A DNA stretch of 64,000 bases, from assembly GCA_039619475.1 (NCBI GenBank), contig CM077116.1, positions 29,574,183 to 29,638,182 on the forward strand, written 5' to 3'. Shown piece after piece: positions 33,127 to 45,200 of this stretch (the stretch's first letter is position 1; each line of letters opens with the position of its first letter). The DNA comes from Icerya purchasi. Lineage: Eukaryota > Arthropoda > Insecta > Hemiptera > Monophlebidae. Under the pieces are notes generated by a model that was given only the letters and a program-made list of their open reading frames with translations, searched no databases and was not told where the DNA came from. The translations under genes and the position numbers were made by a program.

Positions 33127-34029
33127 TAATCACTCTGAGTCCTTCAAGCTCCCTTCCTTCTGTTCTATCTTCACAGCGGAGTCTATCTCCATTTTACGCG
33201 CAGTCTCGTTCATTCCATCCATAAGAGAGATCAGTAAATGTCTGATTGTCTCCGATTCCAAAAGTGTTCTTCAAGCCCCATCTCTTCTCCTCCTTCTCAT
33301 TCCTCCAATTCTATCATTCTTTTAATTCGTTTTCTTATATCCAAATTACTTTCATCCCGTTCCATTACTATTGACCTTCTGTGGGTTCCTAGTCACTCTG
33401 ACATCGAGGGCAACGAGTTAGCCGACTTTTTAGCCCGTTCGGCCGCCCGCGATGGTCCTTTATTCTGCAAAATTCCTACCTCGGACATCCTCCTTCTTTC
33501 CTCAGCTAATCATTCCCGACTATGGTCGGACATCTATCCTTCTCTATTTTCTAATCCCGCCTCTCATTATCTTCAAATTCAACCGGTTCCCTCTTCCCAG
33601 CCGTGGTTTCAATCCTATTCTTATCAACGCTCCGTGATCATTTCCTTAATCAGACTGCGTATTAATCACTCACTTCTACCCTCTTCACGTTTTCGTTTTT
33701 CCCTGTCCCCTTCTCCCGATTGTCCCCTTCATAATTCCATCTCTCCTCTCATATGTGATGCAGACCACATCTTCTTTGAATGCCCTGCCCTTGATTCGGA
33801 GCGCTTTGTTTTGTACTCGAAAATCTTGGCACCGGGTCTTCCTGCTCCGTATAATTCTTCCTTTGTCCTTTCCTTTCCATCTCCACATATAATAATCCCT
33901 GTACTCCAATCTTTTCTAAGCTCTATTTCTAATCGTCTTTTTATTTAACCTCTTCCTTAATTTCTGTTCTTGTTGGGTCAATGCCGATGGCGCGCCCAAA
34001 AAAAAAGAAAAAAAAAAAAAAGAAAAAAA
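33127..34029 (+). mobile_element. 5'-truncated RNase H-bearing LINE nested in the Jockey element
   Basis: The perfect 8-bp duplication AGAGCCGT flanks it (33119-33126 and 34030-34037), and removing it restores the Jockey frame through FADDTAL-TAVAKDD. The insert encodes an RNase H domain: IFTAESISILRAVSFIPS (catalytic Glu), CLIVSDSKSVLQA (catalytic Asp), then after a one-base shift TIDLLWVPSHSDIEGNELAD (conserved His and last Asp). It continues through RLWSDIYPSLFSNP, PDCPLHNS and CDADHIFFECPALD to a stop at 33946-33948. The 3' UTR ends with TTGTTGGGTCAATGCCGATG, GCGCGCCC and an A-rich tail. It is the best-preserved member of its family here and appears comparatively young. Confidence 0.92.
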
Positions 34030-34412
34030 AGAGCCGTGTCGTCTGCAAACGTTGCTCTAATAACGTCATCGTCTACCGGATGATTAACAGCATAGAGCAA
34101 GTAAAGTACCGGACCTGGGACACTCGCTTCTAGCAAATACAGGATAAATATTAGAATAATCATTCTGGGATTTAACCTGGCATGTACAGTGCTCAAGATA
34201 CGCTTTAGGAGAATTTAATAAAGATGAGAAGGAAATATTTTCTTGAGTTTAACACTAGGATGCCAATGGCTTATTATTTTACTTGCTAAAAACACACCTT
34301 ACTTGTTCAGTTTTAATGCTTTCTTAAATCTTTCTTGTAGCATTATACTCTCAATTCTGAGCGTAGATGACTATTCATTCGTACGTTCCAGTTGTACAGA
34401 GTTCATGGCAAT

Positions 34413-34447
34413 TATGTAACGCTAGTGTAGACGTAAAACTACATTCG
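34413..34447 (+). repeat. dispersed repeat, inverted partner at 40374-40412
   Basis: ACGCTAGTGTAGACGTAAAA and following bases match the complement of 40374-40412. Both lie beside LINE remnants, so the shared segment is probably part of a small interspersed repeat. Confidence 0.75.
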
Positions 34448-36581
34448 GAACTGATTATAAATGTTTGATTTGTCGTGATGCACAAATTTATTCCTATTTG
34501 CGCCTACTTACTATACGCCAGCCAGCACGCGTATGATGGTATGCATGTTTCGCATTGTCTTTCATGTATTAAATTAGCAGTTATTTTATTTAATTTTTGT
34601 AGTAATTTTCGTCGTCGCCTGAGATCAAACTCAGGATTTCCGCAATGAAAGTCAAGTGTTCTAGTAACTTTGACTATCTTGAAAATAGTCGTATGAACAA
34701 TTCGGCAACCAGTGTTCAATGGTCGAATGTTTTTTTGTGAAATCCAAACTAACGTTCTGATGTTTAGACAGTGCTATTCGATTTAACCGCTTTAAAGTTA
34801 CCCTCTCGAGAACTTTCGAGAAGACGGTCACAAGGAAACAACAGACCTGTAAAATGTGACCTCGTCCGGAGTTTTATCTGGTTTTAGCACCACTAATGTT
34901 TACGTCAGTTTTCAAGCTAATGAAAGTGTTCGGAATATAGCGACAAAAATATTTTTTTATGGATAATATCGCTCTGTCGGCAGTTCACATAACAATTTAC
35001 CAGTGATTGTACCAAAACCAGGACGACTTCTTCTACTATTTAATTTTCAATTATATATTTAAGTTCCTTCGCAGACGTTAGCCGGAACACCTAGTGACGT
35101 CATTACGAATTCAAATATATTAATGAAATCATCAACTTCCGGATTTGGATTGAACACATCTGCTATATGATTGGCAAATATCTCTACCGCTTCATCTACA
35201 GCTCTAGTCCATTCAGGTTTTCTAATGTCCGAGGGTGAGAGGTTGTAATGGTGTTTTATTTCGACTCTTTATAGCTTTCCAAAGGTTGTATTTTGCTGCT
35301 TCAACTAAATAGCGTTGCAAAGGAATCATTTTCGATATTTCTCAGTAATATTTCAAGCTCTTTTGATTTATTATTTAACAAAATAATTTACAGATAGAAC
35401 TTCTAGTGTAGTTCTCTATTTTTTACGGGGTTTTCCATTTTTTTCAACTATAACACGTGGCGAGGTATATTGTTTATTTTATTTGTATTACTTGCAAGCT
35501 TGATTTTCACGTTATGTTTTAGATAGCTTCAGTTATCGAAAAATCGTCATCTCCTTCTGTTTTTAACGGAAGATTTAAGTGTAAGTGTTCATTAACCGAC
35601 ACTCGAAATTCTTCCCAATTAGTACGTCCATTGTGTAAACGAGGAAAACATCTTCCTGCTTTATGAAGTCAGTGTTTATTCGGTAAAATCTGTATTATTC
35701 CAATTATGGGTGGAATTTGTGTTTAAGGTCTATAAAAAAAAAAAAGAAATCGTACCTGAAAAGATTTGATTTGCTGAAAACTGAGCAAAAAGCTAAAGTA
35801 AGGGATTTTAAAATTACTGAAATCTTAATTAATTCAGAGCTGCCTTCTTGTAAAACATAATGCAGAGTCTTCGTACTGAGATTCGAATGATCCGTAATCA
35901 CAAAAAAAACAAAAAAACATTTATAGTTTCTATCCAAATCGGCTAAAACAATGTCATTCGAAACGGTTAAAATATCTCTTAAGGAAAATTATTTGTTTAC
36001 TTATATAACTCTTAGCCTGACTTCCGTCACTTTTTTTTGTCCCAAAACGTTACATTTCTTATACATAAATGTAAGTATCGAGAAAATGGATTGCTGCTCT
36101 GGTTAATTATTCAATATAACTTTGATTTCACGAGAACGTCAAATAAAGTTTTCATCTCTCGATTGCGTTACTCAACAGCAGAGAGTTCTATATTGACGGT
36201 AAAAGAATTATTTAATGCAGTAGCTATTTATACATGGGAAATATAAATATGTGTCACGAGCCTAATGTTTATTTACGTAAACTACTTTTTCTTTTTTTTT
36301 TTTGTAATTTTATTTTAATTCCTTTTGTCTTTGTTTTTTTCTTCTTCTTCGAAACCGCTAACATTTCATACATAATTACGTGAATAAACCATCTGGACAA
36401 AGATCTTTAAAATTTATCAAATCCAATCTTACTTATATTATTAGCCGTAAAACTTTTTAATATTTCCAAAAAAATATAAAATTTTTTCCTTAAGTTAATA
36501 TTGTTTTGTTTCATTCGAATAAATAAAAACGTCAATACCCCCTTCGTAATAAATGTAAGTTTAAAGTGTTTTTACGATTCT

Positions 36582-37092
36582 TTTTTTCTTTTTTTTTTTT
36601 TTTTAGCTCGACTTCCACCATTGACCAGTTTTCCCAATCTTTAGACTTTTAAATATTTATCTGATTGATCTCGATAAATTTGCAAAGTTCTCTCCCAAAT
36701 ACTGATAATAATTCATTAATGATTATCATCGTCCAAATTGGTAATGTTTTCCAATAATTCGAGCATAAATGTATTAAACGATCTCATCCTACAGGGCATT
36801 TAGTACATTGCTATAGCTAATGTCCTAAAACTCCCTCCTCATTACATTTTTCGCATATCGCTCTTTATACCCAATCTGAATAAATTACTAACCGTACTAC
36901 AATTCCCAATTCTCATCCGTATTAATTTTACAATGTAGTCTATTTCTAATCTTCTATTTGCGTGAAACCCCATTTTAGTGCATGTTTTCTTCTGAATGTA
37001 TGCATACACTTTACTTTCAGTTTCATTACTAGTTTCATTATTTTTTGAGTATTCTTTAATCCACTGAATCCGATCTGTTCTTTAATATATGG
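36582..37092 (-). mobile_element. LINE 3' end of a third RNase H-type family
   Basis: The minus strand gives, across shifts, YIKEQIGF.. / KEYSKNNETSNETE, then KKTCTKMGFHANRRLEIDYI, VKLIRMRIGNCSTVSNLFRL, a CEKCNEEGVLGH block and near the end KFIEINQINI. The L-[IL]-R-[MI]-R-[IT]-G-[NH] motif followed by C-x2-C...H is the usual LINE C-terminus. The T tract at 36583-36604 on the plus strand corresponds to its poly(A) tail. It sits 3' of, and in the same orientation as, the LINE at 37105-37890. Confidence 0.7.
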
Positions 37093-37104
37093 TATTGTCT
37101 CTCT

Positions 37105-37890
37105 TTCTTTTTTTTTTTTTCCTTGGGCGCGTCAACATAGGACATTTACCCAACACAAAGGACTAGCAGAATAATGAAACGTAGGAATTTGTAAGTTACA
37201 TCAGAAAGCGATTAGAAACAGAAGATATGAAGGTAGCCAATACAGGAACAACGGAAGGAGAACGAAAAGCAAGAATGTAGTGGGCACAGTAAGGAGTCGG
37301 GAGGCCAAGGCCAAGCAAATTAGAATAAAGGACTGTGCGTTCGGAGGAGATAGAAGAGTATTCGAATATAGAAGGTGATTTACATCACAGGTGGTCAAAT
37401 TTATGATAGGAGGGTGGAAGGGACACATGGAGGGATCGAACAATATTAAAACGAAAGAGGGAAGCAGACTGTGATTAAAACGAAGGCGAATTATGGATAA
37501 AATAACAGAACAGCTGATGCAGGGAAAATTATTAAACCAGGAAGAAGTGGATGGAGAGGGTTGTGTAGCAAGGTAAAAGGAGTTAGGATAGGAGAACAGA
37601 GACGGATAAAAATCAGTTCAAAAGTCATACGATAAGAGGGAGGGCAAAGACATTGGGAGTGGAATCTATCTATGAAACGGTCATTTACTGGATAGAACGG
37701 GATGTTAATAAATTATAAATTGAATATAATAAATAATAGGATCTGACGAGGGTTTAGGGAAGGGAGACGAGATGGCTAATAAAACGCTTTTCGAATTAGA
37801 GCATATGGCGAATTTCGATAAATTGGATGTTGAGCATATAAAAAGGATAGCACGTAAAATAGCCATGGATTCGGTATTGAATCTCTTCAA
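37105..37890 (-). mobile_element. RNase H-bearing I-group-like LINE, 3' half
   Basis: The minus strand starts with FNTESMAILRAILFICSTSN and KFAICSNSKSVLLAISSPF. The RNase H Glu (T-E-S-M-A-I-L) is kept and the catalytic Asp is changed to Asn (expected S-D-S-K-S-V). After several frameshifts it continues to CDVNHLLYSN, then SFILICLALASRLLTVP. The 3' end (complement of 37107-37150) shows GTTGGGTAAATG...GACGCGCCCAAGG and poly(A), the family terminus. Confidence 0.82.
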
Positions 37891-38780
37891 TTTATTGTGA
37901 ATTATTAAATTTACGGGAAGATAAATTAAACGTACACGCTTAGAGAAGTTTGCCGGTTCAAAATAATAATTAGTCGATTCACTTATGCGGTTGAATGTAA
38001 TGAATCGTAACGAGAACCATTTTTACCTAGGTTTGTTGAACCGAGCATATAAACTGGCTCTAGACATTATTTGAACTTATTTCGTTTCATTAATGGCCAA
38101 AAAAATCGTCTAATTTTACACACACACACAGTCGGATAAATATCGGCGATGTTTCTGAAAAGTTTTTTCTCTTATTTTCAACTATGTATAATTGAAACGT
38201 TTTTTTGACAAATAATAAAAAAGTTGATTAGCGCGGAACTGTGAAAAGAAGCGAAAAAATAAAAAGGTCAGACAAGAATACGAATAAAACACAATTTGCT
38301 GATGGCAAATTTAACGATTAATCGACTAAAATTATACACGCGCTAATTTCAACTAGTTTTAACGGTTGCCAACATTATTATCATTATTTGTTTGTTTTTT
38401 TTTTAAAAATAAATAAGTTGTGGGCCCCACTGGAATAATACTTTACGATATATCGTACTACTCTTTAAAGGAAATATCGCGAGCTACTAATTCGCCGTTA
38501 TAATCATATTAATTAACAAATAATCTCCACTTTCTCTTTTTCAGGCTGATTTTTTTATTTCGATACGCGTATATTTCATTTTCTTTGGATTCCCGTTCTT
38601 TTTTTTTGTTCCTTAATAAAAAGAAGAGCATCGATTGAGCTGATAAGAAAATACACCCCGATACTTCCTGTTTAATTGAGTAATAGAAATAATGAAAATT
38701 ATAAATAAGGAACACCTTAGGACGGGATATTAAATAAAATAAGTTAGGAATTATCGGAAATATCTCGTCGTTAGTGTTGA
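37891..38780. other. no recognised feature
   Basis: AT-rich interval between two LINE remnants. It includes a short (CA)n at about 38120-38130 but nothing assignable. Confidence 0.5.
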
Positions 38781-38799
38781 AAAAGATAAAAGAAAAACA

Positions 38800-39506
38800 G
38801 ACATCAGTAAAGATGAAATCGATAGTATATCTGGAGGAGAACTGAAAGACTGTCGATGCTACAGCGAAGGTTGCTGCATTGAAGATTGAATTATCACCGT
38901 TCGTTCCTTCATCAGACCTTTATTCTAAGGTTAAAGTTTATAGCAGGGCAGAATGGATTGAGTTTATAAATAGTCAGAACCAAGACAAATACTACCATAC
39001 AGTTCAGTCAGGGCTTTCCTTTAGCCCTTGTTATTATTCCATTCCGGAATCTATCCCGGATCGAAATGTGGTTACTCTTTGTCGACTGAGTATGGGTCAT
39101 TCGCGGATAGTTCTGAATTTTTCTGACCAAGGTGACGATGTTTCCTTTTCGCTATGATTTCGTGCAGACATTCGTGGGCTATGCTGGAGCATTTGTGGCC
39201 ATGATTGATTGTTATAATTATTATTATATATGATGATTGTAATTCCTGTTCCATTAATTTTCTGATCAGTCAAGTCCAGGTACTCTATGTATCTTGGGCT
39301 CAGTCTGGCCAATTTCCCTTTCCTAAAGATTTTATTCAGACATCCGTGGGTAATGTTGAACATATATGGCCATGGTTGTCTGTAACCTTTTTTGTTAATT
39401 CAATATTATATATCTTTCACTAGTTGGCATTATTCCTATATTAACTTGTTGGTAGCCAAATGGCTTGATAATTAACTAAAGCCGGGTCAAAAAAAAAAAA
39501 AAAAAC
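38800..39506 (+). mobile_element. LINE 3' end (RNase H tail, poly(A))
   Basis: The plus strand gives KVAALKIELSPFVPSSDLYS (end of RNase H and linker), RAEWIEFINSQNQDKYYHTV, CYYSIPESIPDRNVVTLCRL and SMGHSRI. The W-x-x-x-x...Y-x-x-[VL]-Q and [LM]-C-R-L-x-[MI]-G-H-[ST] pattern fits LINE polyprotein C-termini. The 3' region holds a partial local duplication (39164-39230 resembles 39338-39410) and ends AGCCGGGTCAAAAAAAAAAA at 39480-39505. Confidence 0.75.
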
Positions 39507-39544
39507 TGAATCCATCCTTAATTAGGAAATAAAACCAAAAACCT

Positions 39545-40340
39545 ATGAAAATATGCCGCCATCTTCTTCTTATTTACGCCGTCTCCGGTCGGAGTTTAGC
39601 GATCGGGAATGCCATTTTTACTTTATCCATGGCCGCATGTTTAAGTCCGCTTGTGTACATCGACACTATCGGTTTTCTTCATCGTAGAGGTGAAGATTGT
39701 CGTGCCTTTTCTATTCTTGTTCAAATTTCTACATATTTTGATCAGCTTCTTCACAGAGCCAAGTGCCCAGGTACTGACCTTTCGCCACTCTTTCAATTTC
39801 ATTTCAACCAATGTGTGCATATTGCCAACAGATGTATTCATATCTCACTTACATTTATCAACCACCATCCCCATTTTGTTTTGGCTGCATTTATTTCCAA
39901 TCCATTACTTAGACTGACTTTATAAATCCGCCTAAGCATGTAAACCGGATAAGCTGTCTGACACCAGTTATCATCGGCATACACCTGATTGATACTGTCT
40001 ATTCTTTTTTCTCCAACCATGATTCGGTTCTTCGATGTAATGTCCTTCTGAAAAATAGCCTCTGAATAAACGTTAAATAATATCGGTGACAATACACAAC
40101 CTTGTCTTGCTCCTCTTTTGATATTTCATCTGTAAAGGTGTTTTCGCAACGAACTAGCTGTCTGGTTTCGATATAAATTTTATATAATTTTTACATCTGC
40201 TTCATTTATTCCGATATCGTTCAAAGTCCGTATAAGTAATTCGTGATTAACGCAGTCAAAAGCTTCTCTATAATCTATGAAGCACAGATATAAACGGTGA
40301 TTAAGGTCTCTGCATTTCTAAAACATTTAATATGCATAAA
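39545..40340 (-). mobile_element. LINE reverse transcriptase remnant
   Basis: The minus strand reads LYLCFIDYREAFDCVNHELL (first catalytic Asp region, F-I-D-[YF]-x-x-A-F-D), IRTLNDIGINEADVKII, then after a frameshift MSPILFNVYSEAIFQKDIT (the G-x-x-x-S-P-x-L-F-N-x-Y motif) and INQVYADDNW (the Y-A-D-D catalytic box, intact). The 39600-39840 part gives EICTRIEKARQSF and SMKKTDSVDVHKRT in mixed frames, matching the thumb/C-terminal region. Frameshifts make it inactive. The clade is not certain. Confidence 0.82.
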
Positions 40341-40373
40341 GACATAAATAGGAACAATCGCAATATCATTTTC

Positions 40374-40412
40374 AAGTGTAGTTTTACGTCTACACTAGCG
40401 CTACGTAACTTC
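40374..40412 (-). repeat. dispersed repeat, inverted partner at 34413-34447
   Basis: GTGTAGTTTTACGTCTACAC plus flanking bases is the complement of the 34.4-kb copy; divergence is only a few bases. Confidence 0.75.
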
Positions 40413-40899
40413 CAGCTTAAAGTAGTGTACTAGTAATAAGACACGTATTAACACTTGATGCGGAATATTACTGAAAAAAATCATATTACCATCATATTCC
40501 TGTTATTCCTCCTCCATTCCGAAACAGTAACCTCGTTTTTGTTTCATCTCTATTATACGTTCTTCCATTCCTTTTTTCCGACCTGTTCTTACATTCCGAT
40601 GGACCACGCGGTGTTAACACAGCGAGAGGAGGTTAACGATAAACTAAAAGTTAATGTGAGGTCCTCTGATTAGTGCGTTTCAGTAGTGCTTTGCGAACAG
40701 ACTTCTTTCGCTTGACAGACTATACTTTCATCTTTGCGTTCATTTTCAACTTGCTGCTTCTCACAGGATACAACCGCTCTAGCAAACGTTTGCTTATCCG
40801 ATGCCGGTTTTAATTTCCTTTACGTCCCGGCCGTTGCTTTTAAGCAACGTATCTCAATGTCTAAAGTCATGCGCTGTTCACATTATTCCGTTTCCAACT

Positions 40900-41320
40900 T
40901 TTTGCCTGCCATATTGTCAGATGTCCTCGTAATGTTCACGACGCTTGCTATTCCAATGTCTCGTTTTTCGCTCGCTTGATTTAATCAATTCAGCATTACT
41001 TTCATTTCTCTGATTGATCCTGAGAGTAGAGCGGTGTCACTTTGCCGATACGTTCTGTCGGATATCCATTTATCTTGAATCCGGTCAATTTTTGCGTTTT
41101 TTTTACAATTTCTCTTTTGAGCGGACGTGTAAAATAAGTTGGGGAGACAGCAGGCAATATTATCTCGCTCCAATTTTCAATTATACATCTATTTTCGGTA
41201 AGTTCCTCTCCAATTTTGATGTTTCCTAGTTTGTTTCCGATACTACGCATTTTGAATTTTAAATGTTTGTTGTGAAAGTTGTACTTTTCGAGTATGTTTA
41301 TTGCACTCGGTCAAAAGCTT
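40900..41320 (-). mobile_element. decayed LINE reverse transcriptase remnant
   Basis: The minus strand reads KAFDRVQYNILEKYNFHN-like sequence near 41300, then GNIKIGEELTENRCIIENWS, a CCLPNLFYTS segment resembling the G-C-x-L-S-P-x-L-F-x motif, KINGYPTERI and SDTALLSGSIREMKVMLN. The last resembles [YF]-A-D-D-T-A-L-L-S followed by the thumb, with one catalytic Asp lost. The order and spacing fit a non-LTR reverse transcriptase, but each piece lies in a different frame, so the call is tentative. Confidence 0.55.
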
Positions 41321-41799
41321 TTCTGTAGCGTAGCGTTTGCTTCTCGAGACACGTATTAATCGCTCGCTCGACTACTCAACAGTCAATAACGCTTCAGCTA
41401 TATTTCTTTACGAGACGCATCTACGGATCCCCGATCTGCGTTTTTGTTTATAATCAAGAGCAGTCTTTTCTCATTAGCGCAATTGCACGGTGGTTTACAC
41501 GTCTAAGATGAAGTCTGTTTGTAGACTGGAACAAGGGCTAAGGTGTTGTAAAGGTAGTACTGCGGTATTTCCGATTAGATTTCTACTTGCATCTGAGATT
41601 AGTATTATTCAAGACCTTTCGTCAGTAATCTTCATCTTTAGTCTTTCTAATAGTATTCCATAGTTTACACATTTCTACCTTTGGTCCTCTTCTATTTTAT
41701 TGTCTACTTGCAGCGATCTCTTGTGTATCTGTGATATATCCGAGCCAAACGTTTTTTCTCGTTCATCTTTGCTCCCCCGTAAATGCCACCATCGGTATT

Positions 41800-42240
41800 T
41801 TTAATTTTCTAGGTACGTGATTTCTTCTTCTTGCTTCACCGTATTTTTCATCCGTGTATGCACATCTCTCTTGCGTTATGTTTTTAATCTCCTTGACCTG
41901 CGCAAATTTTTCCTCGAGACATTCTATTTTAGCTTCGTCGCATTCTTCAAGTATGTTCTCATTTCATTTTTCTTCTATTTATCGAGCTCGTTTATTTCCT
42001 GGGCTATCCGTGGCTTACTTTTTCTTTCGTTTCGGTACAGTTTTATTTATGTTCTTTCATTTTCCCTATTGCTCCCTAGTAGTGCCTATTTCTTTCCCCG
42101 TTCGTTTCTGGTTTCATTCTTTCATCTTCGTCGTCGACTGCAGTTTTATTTTTACTTCTCTATATATGTTTGTTTTTTTTTTCCTTTTGGAACTTTAAAA
42201 ATTCTATACCCTCTTCATTTTCTTCTTTCGGCAACTTTTT
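41800..42240 (-). mobile_element. possible LINE ORF1-type Lys/Glu-rich remnant
   Basis: The plus strand is strongly pyrimidine-rich, so the minus strand encodes a Lys/Arg/Glu-rich, coiled-coil-like run with stops. Such sequence is common in the first ORF of some insect LINEs and lies 5' of the minus-strand reverse transcriptase at 40900-41320. The long plus-strand frames here are Phe/Ser/Leu-rich shadows. Confidence 0.3.
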
Positions 42241-45200
42241 AGCGAAATCCGACATCTAGCTGACGCAGCTTTTGGCCTCAGTCGATACTGCTAGATATCT
42301 TACTGCGTTTCTGTATTTTGAGTCGGTGTTCGTTCGTGCATCCGTCTCCAGAGCTCATCTACGGCCTTCCTTCCTGTTACCACGTACTGCACATCTTCTA
42401 TTACCGCGCTTCTGCAAAAACAACGTTCGTTCCCTTCTCCCGGACAATATTTCCGTGCGGCTTTATTTTTCATAATCTATTTTAGCATTGAAATATCTTT
42501 TCGTAAACTCGCTGTACTTCTCTTCAAAGTTAACGGTTGGCGCGTATAATTAACACGAATGGCTTTGGTTGTTTCCGCATCTACCAAAATTGTTACTTTA
42601 ATAGTAACTAATAATAGCATTTCTTCGAGTTATCACTTCGTGTGTTCGAATTTTTTGCGACTGGCGATTTAACTTTCCCGATGGATGAGCGCCACACGTC
42701 CGCTAAACGGAATATTACCAATTAGGACGATGTACTCTTGTAATTTCGTTTTTCCGTTTTAGCACCTTACGAGACGGTCGAGGAACCATTGTTCAGAAGA
42801 GAGGACACAAAGTATCGTAATATTATCCAAACTAACACGATACCTTATTTATAAACAATATTAAGCGTTCCTTTTTTCAGAATACGATACATTTCATTTG
42901 TATCTGCGTGTTAATTATCTCGTTGCTATCAAATCGAAAAATCGAATCGTTCTGTCGCGTTATCTTTTGTATGAATCAGAAGACGGATCGCGCCGCGATA
43001 CTAATTTAACACGGCTAATAGATAGTATCGCAGAACGCGCCGGTATTCACCCACGCACACGACACTGTGTCGCCTGCTTGATGAGGTTGAGCAACATCGA
43101 ATGACGGGAAGATGGTACACGATTTCATAAGTTTCCCGCGGTGACAATATCGATAATTGCTCTCGCAGTTGCTTCGAACAGTTATCGTCGTTTGTCGACC
43201 GTCGTTCATATCACGTGCTGCGTCATCTTCATCGTCTTAAAAATTTGTTATAGAATTCCGGTTATATCGTATTAAAAAGTGCGCTGTTTAATACGAAATC
43301 GTTGATTTTCTTAATTTTCAATTAATTTCTTTCCACATAGAGTAGTTTCCGCAACCGAGTCTGCATTTTGTAATTAACGCCTTATACACATATCATTTGT
43401 TTTTTTATATTTATATAACATTACTTAAACGCGGTTATTAATTTCGGCTTTAAACAGGAAATCGGTATCAACTTAAATTTTACACCTCAAAAGGACACAT
43501 CGGTTTGCACAATACTCTACTTTCAGCGGCTTACCGTAACGAACTGTTAGCGATGCCGGGCAATAGCCCGCCAGGGGCGTTGGTCGCTAGGTATGAGTGT
43601 ATTTCGAAGAGCAGGTTCGAGATATGTGCCATCCCATTTAAGATCGTTTCTAGTCTGAACAAGCGACTTTACCAATAAAAGTATGCAGAGCAAATGGGTT
43701 TTCTTCATATTTCCAAGAATACTCGGGCCCGTATGAATGTGAGCGGACCTTCTAATAGACTATAAATAGTCGGCAAGTAAATGTTCCTACATCAAGCCGC
43801 ACTGCGAACAGCGTCGTCACACGAAAGTAATTTTGGTATCTCGTTTATTTAATTTCTATATTCCGAACGATAATCGATTAATCCATTGCGCAGTTTAAGG
43901 GCTCGGTGTGTATTGCAACACAGCATAATTCTCAGACTGGTGTATCATCTGCAGTAAATATTGCCACCGTTTCGACCGAAAAGCCTGAAACGGAATACGC
44001 TTCTGCAACTGGTGATGGTGTTTTTGATGCATTCAAGGAACAGAGAAATTAGGTGGCCAGTTATATTTTGCAAAAACGTTTCATCTCATTGATTCGATTT
44101 TAATATCTGATAAAAATAAGACCCGGCAAATTTTACAAACTGATATTCCAAGGCGAAGTACATGTAAACTACTATAATTAGCAGGCGGTATTTTTAGAAA
44201 TATAATCCGCTTTTTGGTATTTTCCATGAGTGCGATTTGCACATTGTTGCTAGCAACAATTATTGCGTATTCGATGGCGAGTATTTTCCGTTTGTAACAA
44301 AGAAATGTTGCACAATTGGAAGCTAGCCGTCGGTGTCAGTTCAGCGCGGTCCGAGATGGACAGCTTTTTATCCTATGTCGCTAACGGGCAAACGAATGTA
44401 TGGCCGAGCCAAAATCTTCAGCAATACATGCGAAGCAACGTGTAGAACTCCCCGACAAATAGAATTGTTTCTCATCATTACGGCAATATTGAGCATGTTT
44501 GATGCGATTGTTCAAAATCGCATACAGTGTAAATTAATGGGGAAAAAACATTTCACCAGAAGATGGCTTTTTTTTTATTTTCTTGATTCAAAAACGCCCA
44601 ACAGCATTTGCGTATATTTTACGTAATTACATTATAGAATATTGTAGGGGGATTAGCTAATTGTTAAAAAGTAAATAAATTATCAATATTGTTATTTATT
44701 TATTATTTTCGAAATGTCTGAAGTAGCATTGCCAAATCACATTTGTTGTTTCGAAGCGTATTTTCGGCATTCGATGTTAGGCTATGGATAGCTGACATTA
44801 GCATCCAGTAGGTATTAGTGATTCGTCCTTTTCGAAGGTGTAAGCGTGCGTTAATCGGCTCTGTCTGATTCTTAAACGTGCCGATGTTACTTCTTCCCGG
44901 CGATCATAACGTGCATGCCATTCGGAAAAGATCCGTTTTATCGTATACAGCTCGTTCCCATTCGATAGCTTTATGATATTTTATATAATTTATAGCAGCT
45001 ATATGTTTTAATGCTGATTTCATACTGAGCATAGGTAGATTTCTATATGTGAACTCCTGCGATATCAAGATTGCTGCGAAGCAATCGGCAATGCCCGGCC
45101 TAGTGGTCTTGATGAACGCACTTTGTATAATTTACAATTTTTGTCGTTGACAGCATTATGAGGAAGATACCATATTTAAAAAAAGAAAAAAGTACTTCAG

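Larger units (their letters stand above)
32549..35310 (-). mobile_element. Jockey-clade LINE relic, interrupted by another LINE
   Basis: Minus-strand pieces in order: EAAKYNLWKAIKSRN and RKPEWTRAVDEAVEIFANHI (to ~35310), ADVFNPNPEVDDFINIFE, GFGTITGKLLCELP (~34990), VLERVTLKRLNR, KKHSTIEHWLP (~34720), EASVPGPVLYLLYAVNHP and ATFADDTAL (34038-34190). After the nested insertion come TAVAKDDVAASRKLQQLL (33060-33118), SSFTLRNIPSEPVRING, RKYLGLK, then PWYASKFYIETSIFRM and INRLESHTG at 32549-32600. This matches Jockey reverse transcriptase from the pre-palm region to the C-terminus, including the intact F-A-D-D catalytic box. Stops and frameshifts abound. A further ~150-250 bases around 34205-34650 look foreign (possible SINE). 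Confidence 0.88.

Noticed and set aside
33685..33909. 74-residue minus-strand frame
   Set aside because: Antisense to the LINE zinc-knuckle region, which has clear family motifs on the plus strand.
41817..42242. 141-residue Phe/Ser-rich plus-strand frame resembling a membrane protein
   Set aside because: Composition is explained by a pyrimidine-rich strand opposite a Lys/Glu-rich LINE-type remnant; no start context or motif supports it.
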